A stretch of DNA of 64,000 nucleotides. Origin: Allobrachymonas denitrificans DSM 15123. GTDB lineage: Bacteria > Pseudomonadota > Gammaproteobacteria > Burkholderiales > Burkholderiaceae_C. Positions 30,246 through 40,639 of this stretch are shown here, in pieces. The notes below the pieces were generated by a model. The model was not told the origin of the DNA. It did no database searches and saw only the letters and a list, made by a program, of their open reading frames with translations. The position numbers were made by a program, and so were the translations under genes. The stretch covers positions 1,054,001 to 1,118,000 of the forward strand of contig NZ_FOCW01000001.1 in assembly GCF_900110225.1 (NCBI RefSeq). Reading direction: 5' to 3'. How positions within the stretch are numbered: the stretch's first letter is position 1; every line of letters begins with the position of its first letter.

Positions 30246-32186
30246 TCACTTTCCTTTGCGGGCCGGCTTGTCGTTCTTTTCCTTGCCGGATGTCCTGGCA
30301 TCTTTCGCCGGCTTGTCGGCGTTTTTCCCGCTCCTGCCGGGTTTGTCGCTCGCTGCGCTGCGTGCCTTGGCAGGGGCTTCTTCCGCTCCCTTGGCACGGC
30401 GATTGGCTGCCTTGTCGGACGCGCGGCTTGCGTCCTTGCGCTCGGGCCTGTCTTCCGGATCAGCGCGGCGCTTGCTGCGTGCATCGTCACGGACCGGCTT
30501 GCCTTTGGCGGTGCGGGAATCGTCAGCTGCGGCCTTCTCCTTGACGGGGCGGGCATCCTCTTTCGGGGCATTTTTGCCACGACGTGTCGTGCGCTCATCC
30601 TCACGGCTCGCGGCCTTGCCACGCGCGGATGGCTCTTCGTTGCGGTTTGCCTTGCTTCGTGCCGGGCGGGTATCCGCTTCCTTTTCCGCATCGCGTGTGC
30701 GGGCGCTGCTCTTGCGTGAGGACACCCGCACAATGGATTCTTCCCGCTGACGCTGGCGTTGCGCCAGACGTTCAGCGCGCGCGGCCAGCGCTTCTTCCGC
30801 GCGCTGCTGGTTCAGCAGGCGGCTTGCCTGCGTTTGCGGCAGGTTGAGGACCACGGCCTCATCTGCTTCGAGCGACGCATTGGTGGAAGTCCGGTTCCAG
30901 CTGGCGACGTCCTGGGCAGGCACGCCGACGCGCGCCGCGAAGCTGGCAATGGTGTCTCCGTCCTGCGCTTTCAGCGTGATGCGGCGCAGCACGACTTCGG
31001 GGGCAAAGCTGATGCTGCTGCTTCTGGCAACCGCACTGGAAATTTCCGTGTTGTGCCAGTCCGGGCGCGGCACCATCAGGGACGAGCCGGCGCGCACCAT
31101 CATGCGCGGGGGAATGCGGTTGATCTCGCGCAGCTGCTCTTCGGTGGCGCCCACCTGTTCTGCCGCCTGGGCCACCGTCATGGTGGTGGGGGCAGTCCAC
31201 AGCGTCCAGCTGGCGAGGCGGTTGTTGCCCAGGCGCGCCAGATTCTCGCGGAAACGGGGGGCGGCCTCCCAGGGCAGCAGGATGCGCGGCGTGAGCGAGG
31301 CAATCACCATCGGCTTGTTGAGCGAGGGGTTGAGCGCCTTGAAATCATCCACGCTGATCTCGGCCAGACGCGCCGCCATGCTGACGTCGATGTCGCGCGA
31401 GATCTTGACCTGGTCGAAATAGGGATGGTTGGCGACGTTGGGCAGCGCCGTGTTGAACGTGGCCGGGTTGCGGATGATGTTCTTGAGCGCCTGCAGCTTG
31501 GGTACGTACTGGCGCGTTTCCTGCGGCATGTTCAGCTCTTCGTAGCTGGTGCCGCGGCCCGCAGCGATATTGCGGTTGATGGCGCGCTGCACATTGCCTT
31601 CGCCCCAGTTGTAGGCCGCCAGGGCCAGGTGCCAGTCGCCGAACATGGTGTACAGGCGCTGCAGGTAGTCCATTGCTGCCCGGGTGGAGCGCAGCACGTC
31701 GCGGCGGTCATCCAGGAAGCGGTTCTGGGCCAGTTCGTACTGCTTGCCCGTGCTGGGAATGAACTGCCACATGCCGGCAGCCTTGGCACTGCTCACGGCC
31801 TGCGGGTTGAAGGCGCTTTCCACGAAAGGCAGCAGGGCCAGTTCGGTCGGCATGCGGCGGCGCTCCAGTTCTTCGACCACATGGAACAGGTACTTGTCGG
31901 AGCGGCCGAGCATGCGGCTCACGCTGTTGGGGTTGCGTGTGTACCAGGCTTCGCGGTCGCGCACGATGGCGTTGTCCAGATCGGGCATGGAGAAGCCGCG
32001 TTGCACGCGCTCCCACATGTCGTTGGGGCTGCTCAGGCCGAAGCGGCTGGAGCTCTTGCCGCTGAAGACATTGCCATCCACATCGGACATGCGGATGCCG
32101 ACGGAGCCGGCGTTCTGGCCCCCGCCGGTGGCACAGCCTGCCAGCACGGCGATGGCGCAAAGGCTCATCACATAACGGAAAAACAT
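30246..32186 (-). CDS. mltD: MltD-like membrane-bound lytic transglycosylase with long basic tail
   Basis: 646 residues. Lipoprotein signal with LAGC (Cys 18), then a transglycosylase domain with catalytic Glu 123 in PFVESAFNP followed by GMWQFIPSTG and LALAAYNWGEGNV. Two LysM-like regions follow (about 330-385 and 410-460). Residues from about 488 to the end (some 159) are a low-complexity tail of Lys, Arg, Asp, Glu, Ala and Ser. Cleaves peptidoglycan between MurNAc and GlcNAc. The start ATG at 32184-32186 is chosen for the lipobox distance. It follows gloB by 34 nt, and mltD next to gloB is a known order. Confidence 0.9.
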   Translation of the reverse strand: MFFRYVMSLCAIAVLAGCATGGGQNAGSVGIRMSDVDGNVFSGKSSSRFGLSSPNDMWERVQRGFSMPDLDNAIVRDREAWYTRNPNSVSRMLGRSDKYLFHVVEELERRRMPTELALLPFVESAFNPQAVSSAKAAGMWQFIPSTGKQYELAQNRFLDDRRDVLRSTRAAMDYLQRLYTMFGDWHLALAAYNWGEGNVQRAINRNIAAGRGTSYEELNMPQETRQYVPKLQALKNIIRNPATFNTALPNVANHPYFDQVKISRDIDVSMAARLAEISVDDFKALNPSLNKPMVIASLTPRILLPWEAAPRFRENLARLGNNRLASWTLWTAPTTMTVAQAAEQVGATEEQLREINRIPPRMMVRAGSSLMVPRPDWHNTEISSAVARSSSISFAPEVVLRRITLKAQDGDTIASFAARVGVPAQDVASWNRTSTNASLEADEAVVLNLPQTQASRLLNQQRAEEALAARAERLAQRQRQREESIVRVSSRKSSARTRDAEKEADTRPARSKANRNEEPSARGKAASREDERTTRRGKNAPKEDARPVKEKAAADDSRTAKGKPVRDDARSKRRADPEDRPERKDASRASDKAANRRAKGAEEAPAKARSAASDKPGRSGKNADKPAKDARTSGKEKNDKPARKGK

Positions 32187-32220
32187 GAAGGGGAATCTCG
32201 GAGTCGTGCCGGCGCGCGGG

Positions 32221-33027
32221 TCAGAAGCGGTTCTTCCACTCGCGCAGCACGGCAAAGACCTGTACCGGGTCAGTGGCGGCGGCGTCCTGCTGCAGGGCAG
32301 CCTGTTGCACCGCAGGCTCATGCACCCGCAGGAAAGGATTGATGGCAAGTTCCTGGCCGATGGTGGACGGAACAGTCGGAACGCCCTGCGCGCGCAGGGC
32401 TTCGCAGTGATGCGTATAGGCCTGCAGATCGCTGTTGCCGGCTTCGACGGCTGCCGCAAAACGCAGGTTGGACAGAGTGTACTCATGCGCACAGCACACG
32501 CGCGTTGCAGCCGGGAGTGCGGCCAGCAGCGAGAGCGAATGGTGCATTTGCGCCGGCGTTCCCTCGAAGAGGCGACCGCAGCCGCCGGAGAAGAGGGTAT
32601 CGCCGCAGAAAAGGATGGGCTGTTGCCCGGCAGGTGCCGCAGCAAAGTAGCCGACATGCCCCGCAGTGTGACCGGGAATATCCAGCACCTGGAAATCCAC
32701 GCCCAGTGCAGCAACTGTGTCGCCCCCGGATACCCAGTGCATCGCCTGCTGCGGTACGGACGGGAACTGCCCCGCAGACAGGCCGTCGGCAACTGGCAGG
32801 TACACTTGCGTACCGCTGTGGCCACAAGCCTGGTAGAGGGCATCCAGCCCGCCTACATGGTCGGCATGGTGGTGCGTGATCAGGATGGCATCCAGCCGCA
32901 GGCCTTGCTGCTGCAGCGCTGCCACGACCGGTTCCGACACTGCCGGATCAACCACCAGGGCGGAAGCGCCGTCGTGCAGGATCCAGATATAGTTGTCGTT
33001 CAGGACGGGCAGGGGCACCAGGTTCAT
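32221..33027 (-). CDS. gloB: hydroxyacylglutathione hydrolase (glyoxalase II)
   Basis: Hydrolyses S-lactoylglutathione in methylglyoxal detoxification. 268 residues with the metallo-beta-lactamase motif T-H52-H53-H54-A-D56-H57, GHTAGHVGY, and FCGDTLFSGGCGR, then a C-terminal helical domain with NPFLR. The start ATG lies at 33025-33027. It is divergent from the methyltransferase gene by 32 nt; the trio gloB / methyltransferase / rnhA is widespread. Confidence 0.94.
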   Translation of the reverse strand: MNLVPLPVLNDNYIWILHDGASALVVDPAVSEPVVAALQQQGLRLDAILITHHHADHVGGLDALYQACGHSGTQVYLPVADGLSAGQFPSVPQQAMHWVSGGDTVAALGVDFQVLDIPGHTAGHVGYFAAAPAGQQPILFCGDTLFSGGCGRLFEGTPAQMHHSLSLLAALPAATRVCCAHEYTLSNLRFAAAVEAGNSDLQAYTHHCEALRAQGVPTVPSTIGQELAINPFLRVHEPAVQQAALQQDAAATDPVQVFAVLREWKNRF

Positions 33028-33059
33028 TGGGAGTGTCCGAGGAAGGTTCAATTCAGGGC

Positions 33060-33974
33060 ATGTCGGAGCAGATTATAGATTTGGCGCAATGGTTCCACAC
33101 CCCCGCGGGTCGCTATTTGCGGGAGTGGGAGCTGCGGCATTGCGATCAGGCGGTGGCAGACTGCTTTGGTTACCATGCGTTGCAAATTGGCGGAGAAACC
33201 TTGCCCTTGCTACGCAACAGCCGCGTCAAGCGGCGCTGGCTGGCCGGCATCGACACGCTGGAGCCTGCATTGGCAGCCGATCATGGCTTGCCGGTGGAAG
33301 TGCCGCAAGAGGTGGATGCCACACTGGCTGATGAGCTGGATGCTGACGTCTGCATTGGTGATCTGGCGCACGAAGGGCAGATTCCCCTGAGTCTGGTAGT
33401 CGAGCCCATGGCATTGCCGTTTGCCGAAAACAGCCTGGATCTGGTGGTGCTGCCCCATACGCTGGAAGCCAGTGCCGACCCGCACGCCACCCTGCGTGAA
33501 GTGGAACGTGTGCTGGTGCCGGAAGGGCGCCTGATCGTGATTGGTTTCAATCCGGTCAGCCTGTGGGGCACGCAGCAGTGGCGCAGCGTGCTGGCACAAC
33601 GCATGGGCAGTGGCGCGCCTGCCTTCATTCCGGATATCGACGACCTGATCGGGCATCGCCGCCTGCGTGACTGGCTGCGCCTGCTCAATCTGGAGGTGGA
33701 TGGAGGGCGCTTTGGCTGCTACCGCCCTGGCTTGCGCAGCGAGGCCTGGTACGAACGCCTGCGCTGGATGGAGCATGCGGGTGACCGCTGGTGGCCCATT
33801 CTGGGCGGGGTGTACTTCATCGAGGCGGTCAAGCGCGTGCGTGGCGTGCGCATGATCCAGCCGCGCTGGAAGGTCGCCAAGCAGGCGCGCAGTACCGTGC
33901 CGCTGGCGCAGGGCGAGCGGCATGCCACGCATCGTGCTCAGCCATCGGCCCAGACGCCCCGTACGCGGCCATAA
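33060..33974 (+). CDS. methyltransferase-domain protein, YafS-like
   Basis: 304 residues with a degenerate SAM-methyltransferase fold: the acidic and hydrophobic strand [11 protein letters not shown] and [21 protein letters not shown] are clear, but the first glycine-rich SAM loop is not typical. It lies between gloB and rnhA as does yafS of E. coli. The substrate is unknown. The C-terminal 35 residues are basic and Thr/Pro/Gln-rich. Confidence 0.78.
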   Translation: MSEQIIDLAQWFHTPAGRYLREWELRHCDQAVADCFGYHALQIGGETLPLLRNSRVKRRWLAGIDTLEPALAADHGLPVEVPQEVDATLADELDADVCIGDLAHEGQIPLSLVVEPMALPFAENSLDLVVLPHTLEASADPHATLREVERVLVPEGRLIVIGFNPVSLWGTQQWRSVLAQRMGSGAPAFIPDIDDLIGHRRLRDWLRLLNLEVDGGRFGCYRPGLRSEAWYERLRWMEHAGDRWWPILGGVYFIEAVKRVRGVRMIQPRWKVAKQARSTVPLAQGERHATHRAQPSAQTPRTRP

Positions 33975-34054
33975 TCTTGCACCTTCGGCCAGGCTGCCTT
34001 CGTTCGGGTGCAGTCGGGCCAGACCAGCAACAACAAACAAAGAGAACAGGTGCC

Positions 34055-34501
34055 ATGGATAACGTGACCATCTATACCGATGGAGCCTGCAAGGGCAACC
34101 CCGGGCCGGGAGGCTGGGGCGTGTGGCTGCAGTCAGGACCGCACAGCAAGGAGCTGTATGGCGGCGAGCTGAACACCACCAACAACCGCATGGAGCTGAT
34201 GGCGGTGATCCGCGGCCTGCAGGCGCTCAAGCGGCCGTGCCGGGTGGCGCTGTACCTGGACAGTCAATATGTGCGTCAGGGCATTACCGAATGGATCCAC
34301 GGCTGGAAGAAGAAGGGCTGGGTCACGGCGAGCAAGCAGCCGGTGAAGAATGCCGAACTGTGGAAGGAGCTCGATGCTCTGGTGCATGGGGGCATCCACA
34401 GGATCGAATGGCACTGGGTGCGCGGCCATGCCGGCGATCCGGGCAACGAAAAGGCCGATGCCCTGGCCAACAAGGGCGTGGACCAGGTGCTGGGGCGCTA
34501 G
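34055..34501 (+). CDS. rnhA: ribonuclease HI
   Basis: Degrades the RNA strand of RNA-DNA hybrids. 148 residues with the four carboxylates D9, E47, D69 and D135 and the active-site His in VRGHAG (H125), plus the Trp/Lys-rich handle [10 protein letters not shown]. Start ATG at 34055. It is 80 nt after the methyltransferase gene. Confidence 0.96.
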   Translation: MDNVTIYTDGACKGNPGPGGWGVWLQSGPHSKELYGGELNTTNNRMELMAVIRGLQALKRPCRVALYLDSQYVRQGITEWIHGWKKKGWVTASKQPVKNAELWKELDALVHGGIHRIEWHWVRGHAGDPGNEKADALANKGVDQVLGR

Positions 34502-34547
34502 CCGCCTCGGGGTATCATCTGCGCATCGATTGATGATGGTTCCCGAC

Positions 34548-35012
34548 ATGACATCTGCTGCTTCCAGGACCGTGGTCGTCCTCAACGGCCCCAACCTCAA
34601 CCTGCTCGGCACGCGCGAGCCCGCTGTCTATGGTTCTGCCACGCTGGCCGATGTGGAACAGTTGTGCCGCACGGCCTGCGAGCGCCACGGCTGGGCGCTG
34701 GATTTTCGCCAGAGCAACCACGAGGGCGATCTGGTGGATGCCATCCATGAAGCCGGACGCCTGCACGCTGCGGGACAGCTGGCCGGGGTGGTGCTCAATG
34801 CAGGGGCCTATACCCATACCAGCATCGCGCTGATGGATGCCATCAAGGGCACCGGTGTGCCGCTGGTGGAACTGCACATCAGCAATGTGTTTGCACGCGA
34901 AGCGTTCCGCCACCATTCCTATATCTCGCCCGTTGCCAGGGCCGTGATGTGCGGCTGGGGCGTGCAGGGCTACGCGCTGGCCATTGACGGCCTGCAGCAC
35001 TGGCAGTATTGA
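34548..35012 (+). CDS. aroQ: type II 3-dehydroquinate dehydratase
   Basis: Third step of the shikimate pathway. 154 residues with [12 protein letters not shown] at the start, the reactive-loop Tyr in [16 protein letters not shown], and ELHISN with the catalytic His. An ATG 15 nt upstream in frame is possible, but 34548 gives the usual short lead. It is 10 nt before coaBC. Confidence 0.95.
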   Translation: MTSAASRTVVVLNGPNLNLLGTREPAVYGSATLADVEQLCRTACERHGWALDFRQSNHEGDLVDAIHEAGRLHAAGQLAGVVLNAGAYTHTSIALMDAIKGTGVPLVELHISNVFAREAFRHHSYISPVARAVMCGWGVQGYALAIDGLQHWQY

Positions 35013-35022
35013 GGAGACCACC

Positions 35023-36282
35023 ATGGAATCAAGCACTCCCGTCATGCTGGGCGTTGCCCCTGGGGAACTGAATGGCCGCCATGTGCTGCTGGGACTGACT
35101 GGCGGCGTGGCCTGCTACAAGTCGGCCGAACTGTGCCGGCTGCTGATCAAGAGCGGTGCCACGGTGCAGGTGATGATGACCGAGGCTGCCTGCCAGTTCA
35201 TCACGCCGGTCACCATGCAGGCGCTTTCGGGCCGACCCGTGGTGCTGAGCCAGTGGGATGCACGCAGCCCTGACAACATGCCGCACATCCGCATGGGCCG
35301 CGAGGCCGATGTGATCGTGCTGGCGCCTTGCAGTGCCGACTTCATCGCGCGGCTGGCGCAGGGACGGGCGGACGAACTGGTCAGCCTGACCTGTCTGGCG
35401 CGTCCTGCCGGCAAGCCGCTGCTGGTGGCCCCGGCCATGAATCGGGAGATGTGGGCGCACCCCGCCACTCAGCGCAATCTGGCACAGATCGTCCAGGATG
35501 GCGCGCAGGTGATGGGCGTGGGCCACGGCGAACAGGCCTGTGGCGAGATTGGCGATGGTCGCATGCTGGAGCCGCAGCAACTGCACGACCTGATCGTGGC
35601 CAGTTTTGCGCCCAAGGTGCTTGCTGGCCAGCAGGTGCTGGTCACGGCCGGCCCCACGTTCGAGGCCATCGATCCGGTGCGCGGCATCACCAACCATTCC
35701 AGCGGCAAGATGGGCTTTGCCATTGCACGTGCGGCGCAGGAAGCGGGCGCGCGGGTCACGCTGGTGGCCGGCCCGGTGCATCTTCCCACGCCTGAGGGTG
35801 TGCGACGCATCGATGTGCAGTCGGCCCAACAGATGCTGGAAGCGGTGGAGCGCAGCTTGCCTGAATACGGCATTTTCATCGCCACGGCCGCGGTGGCCGA
35901 CTGGCGCACGGCGAATGTATCGGAGCAAAAGCTCAAGAAGGACGGAAGCGGCCAGCCGCCGGCCCTGCAGTTTGTCGAGAACCCCGACATTCTCGCCACC
36001 GTGGCGCGTACTGCCCAGGCGCAGGCCGGTACGCTGTATTGCGTGGGCTTTGCTGCCGAAAGCCATGACCTGGAAGCCAATGCCCAGGCCAAACGCCTGC
36101 GCAAACAGGTGCCGCTGCTGGTGGGCAATATCGGCCCCGCCACCTTCGGCAAGGATGACAATGCCTTGCTGCTGATCGACGATCACGGCACCACCGAGCT
36201 GCCGCACGCCAGCAAGCGAGTGCTGGCGCAGCAGCTGGTCAGCGAGATTGCGCGCAGGTTGCCGGATACGCAGCGGGCTTGA
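35023..36282 (+). CDS. coaBC: bifunctional phosphopantothenoylcysteine decarboxylase/synthase
   Basis: Two steps of coenzyme A synthesis. 419 residues: CoaC domain (about 1-190) with [18 protein letters not shown] and the active-site [10 protein letters not shown]; CoaB domain (about 195-415) with [24 protein letters not shown] and the Lys pair in KLKKDG. Start ATG at 35023 follows GAGGAGACC. It comes directly after aroQ and is convergent with earP. Confidence 0.95.
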   Translation: MESSTPVMLGVAPGELNGRHVLLGLTGGVACYKSAELCRLLIKSGATVQVMMTEAACQFITPVTMQALSGRPVVLSQWDARSPDNMPHIRMGREADVIVLAPCSADFIARLAQGRADELVSLTCLARPAGKPLLVAPAMNREMWAHPATQRNLAQIVQDGAQVMGVGHGEQACGEIGDGRMLEPQQLHDLIVASFAPKVLAGQQVLVTAGPTFEAIDPVRGITNHSSGKMGFAIARAAQEAGARVTLVAGPVHLPTPEGVRRIDVQSAQQMLEAVERSLPEYGIFIATAAVADWRTANVSEQKLKKDGSGQPPALQFVENPDILATVARTAQAQAGTLYCVGFAAESHDLEANAQAKRLRKQVPLLVGNIGPATFGKDDNALLLIDDHGTTELPHASKRVLAQQLVSEIARRLPDTQRA

Positions 36283-36456
36283 GGGCGGCTAGGCTGCTTC
36301 GAGCGGTGCGCCTTGTAGCTGCCGGAATCGCTGCGCGCTTGACGGGCTGTAGCCTCATGTGCTGAGCCGAGTGGCGCGTTTCCGCCAATCCGTGGCTGCA
36401 AACCGCTATTTCGCGCGGCACGCAGTCGGGGTTGCCAAGGATTTGCTCAGGCATTT

Positions 36457-37653
36457 TCAGACGACACTGGTGCTGGATACGAGCCCCAGCAGCTGGCTGA
36501 CGAGGTCGTCCTGTTCAAGCAGCCGTTTGCGTGCCGCCTGGATGCACGCTTGCCAGTCCTGAAGACGGGTGGGCGTCAGGTCGGGCAAGGCGTCACTGCT
36601 GATCCCGTTCCAGACGAGGTGCAGCTGCCGCAGGTCGGCGGGCGCCTGAAGCCAGTCCAGAAAGGCCTCCAGCTTGGCATGGTGCGCATCATCGTCCTGC
36701 GGATAGATGTGCCAGACAAAGGGCTGCCCGGCCCACAGGGCGCGCACCAGTGAATCTTCACCCCGAACGCAGTTGAAATGGCTGCTCCACAGCACTTCGT
36801 CGAAGCCGTGCTGGTCCAGCCAGGGCATCAGGTGCAACTGGCACTGACCATGAGAAGGGGGCAGGTAGGGGGAGCCGAACATGCGCAACAACTCCTGATG
36901 ACCACGTCCCTGAAAAACCAGCAGCCTGCTCGGCTTGCCAGCAAGCTGCGCCATCAGACTTGGTAGCGCCACCGGCTCGTAGCAGAACAGGCTGACCACC
37001 AGCGGCCCGGTTGCCAGCGCGGACTGCATCGTGTTTTCCTGCAGGGTCTGTGCTGGGGAGGTGTCACCACCATGGTCATCCGCTCCCTGCAAGCAAGGTA
37101 GTCGCTCAAACACCTGCTGCCGTTGCGGCAGGGATGCTTCACGGAGCAGGCCACCGGTGTCTTTCGTGAAACCCGGATAGAAAAACTGCTTCACCTGTCC
37201 CGCAGCCGGTCCCTGCATCACCGGTGACGGCAGGCCGTGGCAACGGGCCACATACGATTCGGCGGAGAGGTATTCCAGATTCAGCCACAGTCCGGAAGGC
37301 GAAGGGCGGCCTGCCCACCAGGCTTGCACGTCAGGCTCCAGCTCGCAGCCAAAGGCTTCGACGAGTACATCGCCCGCAGCATCCGGCAAGTCGGTGGCGT
37401 TCAGCGGCTGCTTCCAGTGACGGATTTCCACGCCGTCGGTTCCGTGGGGTGCCATCCAGTGCAGACAATCCGGCTGGTCGATCCAAAAGCGCACGCGTTG
37501 CCCGCGCTCCGCCAGTCCTGCCGCCAGTCGCCAGCACACGCCGGCATCGCCATAGTTGTCGATCACGGTGCAGAAGATGTCCCATTGCCAGCAGGGGAAG
37601 GGCTCGGGGGCGGCAGCGCGAAGGGGCAGGGGGATGAATGCGGGATACGGCAT
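36457..37653 (-). CDS. earP: protein-arginine rhamnosyltransferase EarP
   Basis: Adds rhamnose to an Arg of elongation factor P so that it can rescue ribosomes at polyproline. About 398 residues with the N-terminal D-N-Y-G-D motif ([16 protein letters not shown]) and the nucleotide-sugar loop [25 protein letters not shown], in which the E and D residues are essential in studied EarP. Three ATGs in a row (37653, 37662, 37677) could start it; none has an ideal ribosome site. The efp gene, usually next door, is absent from both sides. Divergent from uvrC. Confidence 0.9.
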   Translation of the reverse strand: MPYPAFIPLPLRAAAPEPFPCWQWDIFCTVIDNYGDAGVCWRLAAGLAERGQRVRFWIDQPDCLHWMAPHGTDGVEIRHWKQPLNATDLPDAAGDVLVEAFGCELEPDVQAWWAGRPSPSGLWLNLEYLSAESYVARCHGLPSPVMQGPAAGQVKQFFYPGFTKDTGGLLREASLPQRQQVFERLPCLQGADDHGGDTSPAQTLQENTMQSALATGPLVVSLFCYEPVALPSLMAQLAGKPSRLLVFQGRGHQELLRMFGSPYLPPSHGQCQLHLMPWLDQHGFDEVLWSSHFNCVRGEDSLVRALWAGQPFVWHIYPQDDDAHHAKLEAFLDWLQAPADLRQLHLVWNGISSDALPDLTPTRLQDWQACIQAARKRLLEQDDLVSQLLGLVSSTSVV

Positions 37654-37709
37654 GGCCAGCATTGTCCCTGATCCCATTGTTCTGCCCGTCGCCTTCTACA
37701 ATCCGGGGC

Positions 37710-39896
37710 ATGCCGCGTCGAACTTCCGCTCCGCCCGCCGATACTCCCGAACAGCCAGAATCTGCGCCAACGCCGCCGATAGAAGCATCAGTTCCTGGCA
37801 GCGCGATGGAGGACGCGCCATTGATCGAGCCCGCACCTCGCCACAGCGCCGAATTGCTGGCCCAGGTGGCCGCCTTGCCCTCCCTGCCGGGGGTGTACCG
37901 CTATTTCGATGCCGACGATCAGGTGCTGTACGTCGGCAAGGCGGTACACCTGAAGCGGCGCGTCTCCAGCTATTTCCAGAAGGATCACGGGGGCACCCGC
38001 ATCGGCTTCATGGTCGGCAAGATCGCCCGGCTGGAAGTGACGGTGGTACGCTCCGAGGCAGAAGCGCTCATCCTCGAAAACAACCTGATCAAGACGCTCA
38101 AGCCGCGCTACAACATCCTGTTCCGCGACGACAAGAGCTACCCCTATCTCAAGCTCACGGCTGTCACCGCCACGCCGCGCGCAGACGACACGCCGCAACC
38201 GGGCGAATATCCGCGCATGGCCTACTACCGTGGCGCCACGGACCGCAAGCACAGCTATTTCGGCCCCTACCCGAACGCCTGGGCGGTGAAGGAAACCATC
38301 CAGCTGATGCAGAAAGTATTCCGCCTGCGCACCTGCGAGGATTCGGTGTTTGCCAACCGCACGCGGCCCTGCCTGCTGTACCAGATCAAGCGCTGCAGTG
38401 GCCCCTGCGTGGGCCTGATCACGTCCGAAGACTACGCCCAGGACGTGGCTCATGCCCGCGATTTTCTCGATGGCGCCACCGACAACGTGATGAAGAAGCT
38501 GCAGAAGCGGATGCTGGCGCATTCCGAACAGCTGGAATTCGAACAGGCCGCAGAAGTGCGTGACCAGCTGGCCGCACTCAGCAACATCCTGCACCAGCAG
38601 GCAGTGGAGTCCACCTCGTCCGACAAGGATGTGGACGTGCTGGCGATCCGCGTGCAGGGCGGCAAGGCCTGCGTCAACCTCGCCATGGTGCGTGGTGGCA
38701 GGCATCTGGGCGACAAACCGCATTTTCCGTCCCAGCTGGAAGACGCCAGCAAGCTGGTCGAGCTGGAAGTGGAAGACGGGCGGCAGGTGGCGGAGCACCG
38801 CCTCGAACAGGCCGTGCTGGAGGCCTTTGTGGCCCAGCATTACCTGGGCGCAGACATGCCCCTGGTGCTGGTCACCAGCGTGCCGCTGTCGCCGGCGTTG
38901 GTGGAGGCATTGTCGGCACAGGCGGGCCACAAGGTGACGGCCATCCACCAGCCACGCGAACACCGTCGCGTCTGGCTGCAGATGGCAGAGCAGAATGCTG
39001 CCTTGCAACTGGCCCGGCTGCTGGCCGAAGAAGGCTCGCAGAAGGCACGTACACGGGCATTGGCCGATGCGCTGGGGCTGGATACCGAGCAACTCGACAC
39101 GCTGCGCATCGAGTGTTTCGATATCTCCCATACCGCAGGGGAGGCCACCCAGGCCTCCTGCGTGGTGTTCGAGCAGCACACCATGCAACCGAGCCAGTAC
39201 CGCCGCTTCACCATCCAGGGCATCACGCCCGGCGACGACTACGCTGCCATGCGTCAGGTGCTGCTGCGCCGCTACGGCAAGATGGCCGAGCAGATGCGCG
39301 AGCAGGGTGGGCAGGAGCAGTTGCCTGACGGAACCGCTGACACAGCGGGCACGACCGAACCTGCAGGAGCAGATACTGCACCTGACGCAACTGATGTCGC
39401 GGCAGACGCAAGCACGGGAGCGAGCGGGGCAGGGCGCCCGGCGCTGCGCTGGCCCGACATCGTCCTCATCGACGGCGGCAAGGGTCAGGTGGCCATGGCG
39501 CGCGAGGTGTTCCAGGAACTGGGGATCGAACTCTCCCGCATCGTGGGCGTGGAGAAGGGTGAGGGGCGCAAGGTCGGCCTGGAAGAGCTGGTCTTTGCCG
39601 ATGGCCGCGATAAGGTCTGGCTCGGCAAGGATTCCGCCGCGCTGATGCTGGTGGCACAGATCCGTGACGAGGCCCACCGTTTCGCTATCACCGGCATGCG
39701 CGCGCGTCGCGCCAAAGTGCGTACCGGAGGCAGCCGGCTGGAAGACATCCCCGGCATCGGCCCCAAACGTCGCGCCCGACTGCTGCAGCGCTTCGGCGGA
39801 GTGGCGGGGGTCGCCCGCGCATCCGAAGCCGACCTGGCCAGTGTGGACGGCATCTCGGAAGAACTGGCGGGCCAGATTTATCGCGCGCTGCACTGA
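37710..39896 (+). CDS. uvrC: excinuclease ABC subunit C
   Basis: Makes both incisions in nucleotide excision repair. 728 residues, longer than usual. GIY-YIG domain begins at about 56 ([10 protein letters not shown] then YVGKA), the UvrB-binding UVR segment at about 265-300, the RNase H-like nuclease near 465-660 ([16 protein letters not shown]), and helix-hairpin-helix motifs at the end ([23 protein letters not shown]). Two odd parts: a 50-residue Pro/Ala/Glu-rich N-terminus and an Ala/Thr/Asp/Gly-rich insert at about 533-580. uvrC followed by pgsA is a common bacterial order. Confidence 0.95.
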   Translation: MPRRTSAPPADTPEQPESAPTPPIEASVPGSAMEDAPLIEPAPRHSAELLAQVAALPSLPGVYRYFDADDQVLYVGKAVHLKRRVSSYFQKDHGGTRIGFMVGKIARLEVTVVRSEAEALILENNLIKTLKPRYNILFRDDKSYPYLKLTAVTATPRADDTPQPGEYPRMAYYRGATDRKHSYFGPYPNAWAVKETIQLMQKVFRLRTCEDSVFANRTRPCLLYQIKRCSGPCVGLITSEDYAQDVAHARDFLDGATDNVMKKLQKRMLAHSEQLEFEQAAEVRDQLAALSNILHQQAVESTSSDKDVDVLAIRVQGGKACVNLAMVRGGRHLGDKPHFPSQLEDASKLVELEVEDGRQVAEHRLEQAVLEAFVAQHYLGADMPLVLVTSVPLSPALVEALSAQAGHKVTAIHQPREHRRVWLQMAEQNAALQLARLLAEEGSQKARTRALADALGLDTEQLDTLRIECFDISHTAGEATQASCVVFEQHTMQPSQYRRFTIQGITPGDDYAAMRQVLLRRYGKMAEQMREQGGQEQLPDGTADTAGTTEPAGADTAPDATDVAADASTGASGAGRPALRWPDIVLIDGGKGQVAMAREVFQELGIELSRIVGVEKGEGRKVGLEELVFADGRDKVWLGKDSAALMLVAQIRDEAHRFAITGMRARRAKVRTGGSRLEDIPGIGPKRRARLLQRFGGVAGVARASEADLASVDGISEELAGQIYRALH

Positions 39897-39998
39897 TGGC
39901 AGCGACGGGCAATTGCTGCGCGGCCGGGAGGCTAGCGCAAATCCATGACACAATCGGTCACTAGTACGTCGGTCTGCACCGCTAGCCCCTGATACCCC

Positions 39999-40565
39999 AT
40001 GTTCCTCAATCTACCCACCAGCCTCACCTGGGCGCGCATCGTTGCCATTCCCCTGCTTGTGGCGGTGTTCTATCTTCCCATGTCGCCGGCTGCGCAAAAC
40101 GTGCTGGCGGCAGGCTTGTTCATTGCTGCAGCCGTTACCGACTGGTTTGACGGTTTCCTCGCACGCCGCCTGAACCAGACCTCCGCCTTCGGCGCCTTTC
40201 TCGATCCGGTGGCCGACAAGTTCCTGGTCTGCGCCAGCATGCTGATCCTGGTGCATCTGGGCCGTGCCGACGTGTTCGCCGCCCTCATCATCATCGGCCG
40301 CGAGATTGCCATTTCCGCCCTGCGTGAATGGATGGCGCAGATCGGAGCCTCCCGCAGCGTGGCCGTGCACATGATCGGCAAGCTCAAGACCACGGTGCAG
40401 ATGGTGGCCATCCCGTTCCTGCTGTACGACGGCGTGCTGTTCGAGCAGATCGACACCCGCGTCTGGGGTTACTGGCTGCTGTGGCTGGCGGTGATCCTGA
40501 CGGTCTGGTCCATGGGCTATTACCTGCAGAAGGCGCTGCCCGAAATCCGGGCCAAGGTGAAATAG
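39999..40565 (+). CDS. pgsA: CDP-diacylglycerol-glycerol-3-phosphate 3-phosphatidyltransferase
   Basis: Makes phosphatidylglycerol phosphate in the inner membrane. 188 residues with the CDP-alcohol transferase motif D48-x2-D51-G52-x2-A55-R56-x8-G65-x3-D69-x3-D73 and about five membrane segments. Start ATG at 39999. It lies 102 nt after uvrC. Confidence 0.95.
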   Translation: MFLNLPTSLTWARIVAIPLLVAVFYLPMSPAAQNVLAAGLFIAAAVTDWFDGFLARRLNQTSAFGAFLDPVADKFLVCASMLILVHLGRADVFAALIIIGREIAISALREWMAQIGASRSVAVHMIGKLKTTVQMVAIPFLLYDGVLFEQIDTRVWGYWLLWLAVILTVWSMGYYLQKALPEIRAKVK

Positions 40566-40639
40566 ACAGGCCGGAGCGCCTGACAACGCACAACCAGTGA
40601 AAGCGGCCGGGCCCCGTCCCGCCGCATCGGGGAGGGGAG

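Noticed and set aside
37788-39953. 721-residue minus-strand open frame
   Set aside because: Antisense to uvrC; no motif of its own.
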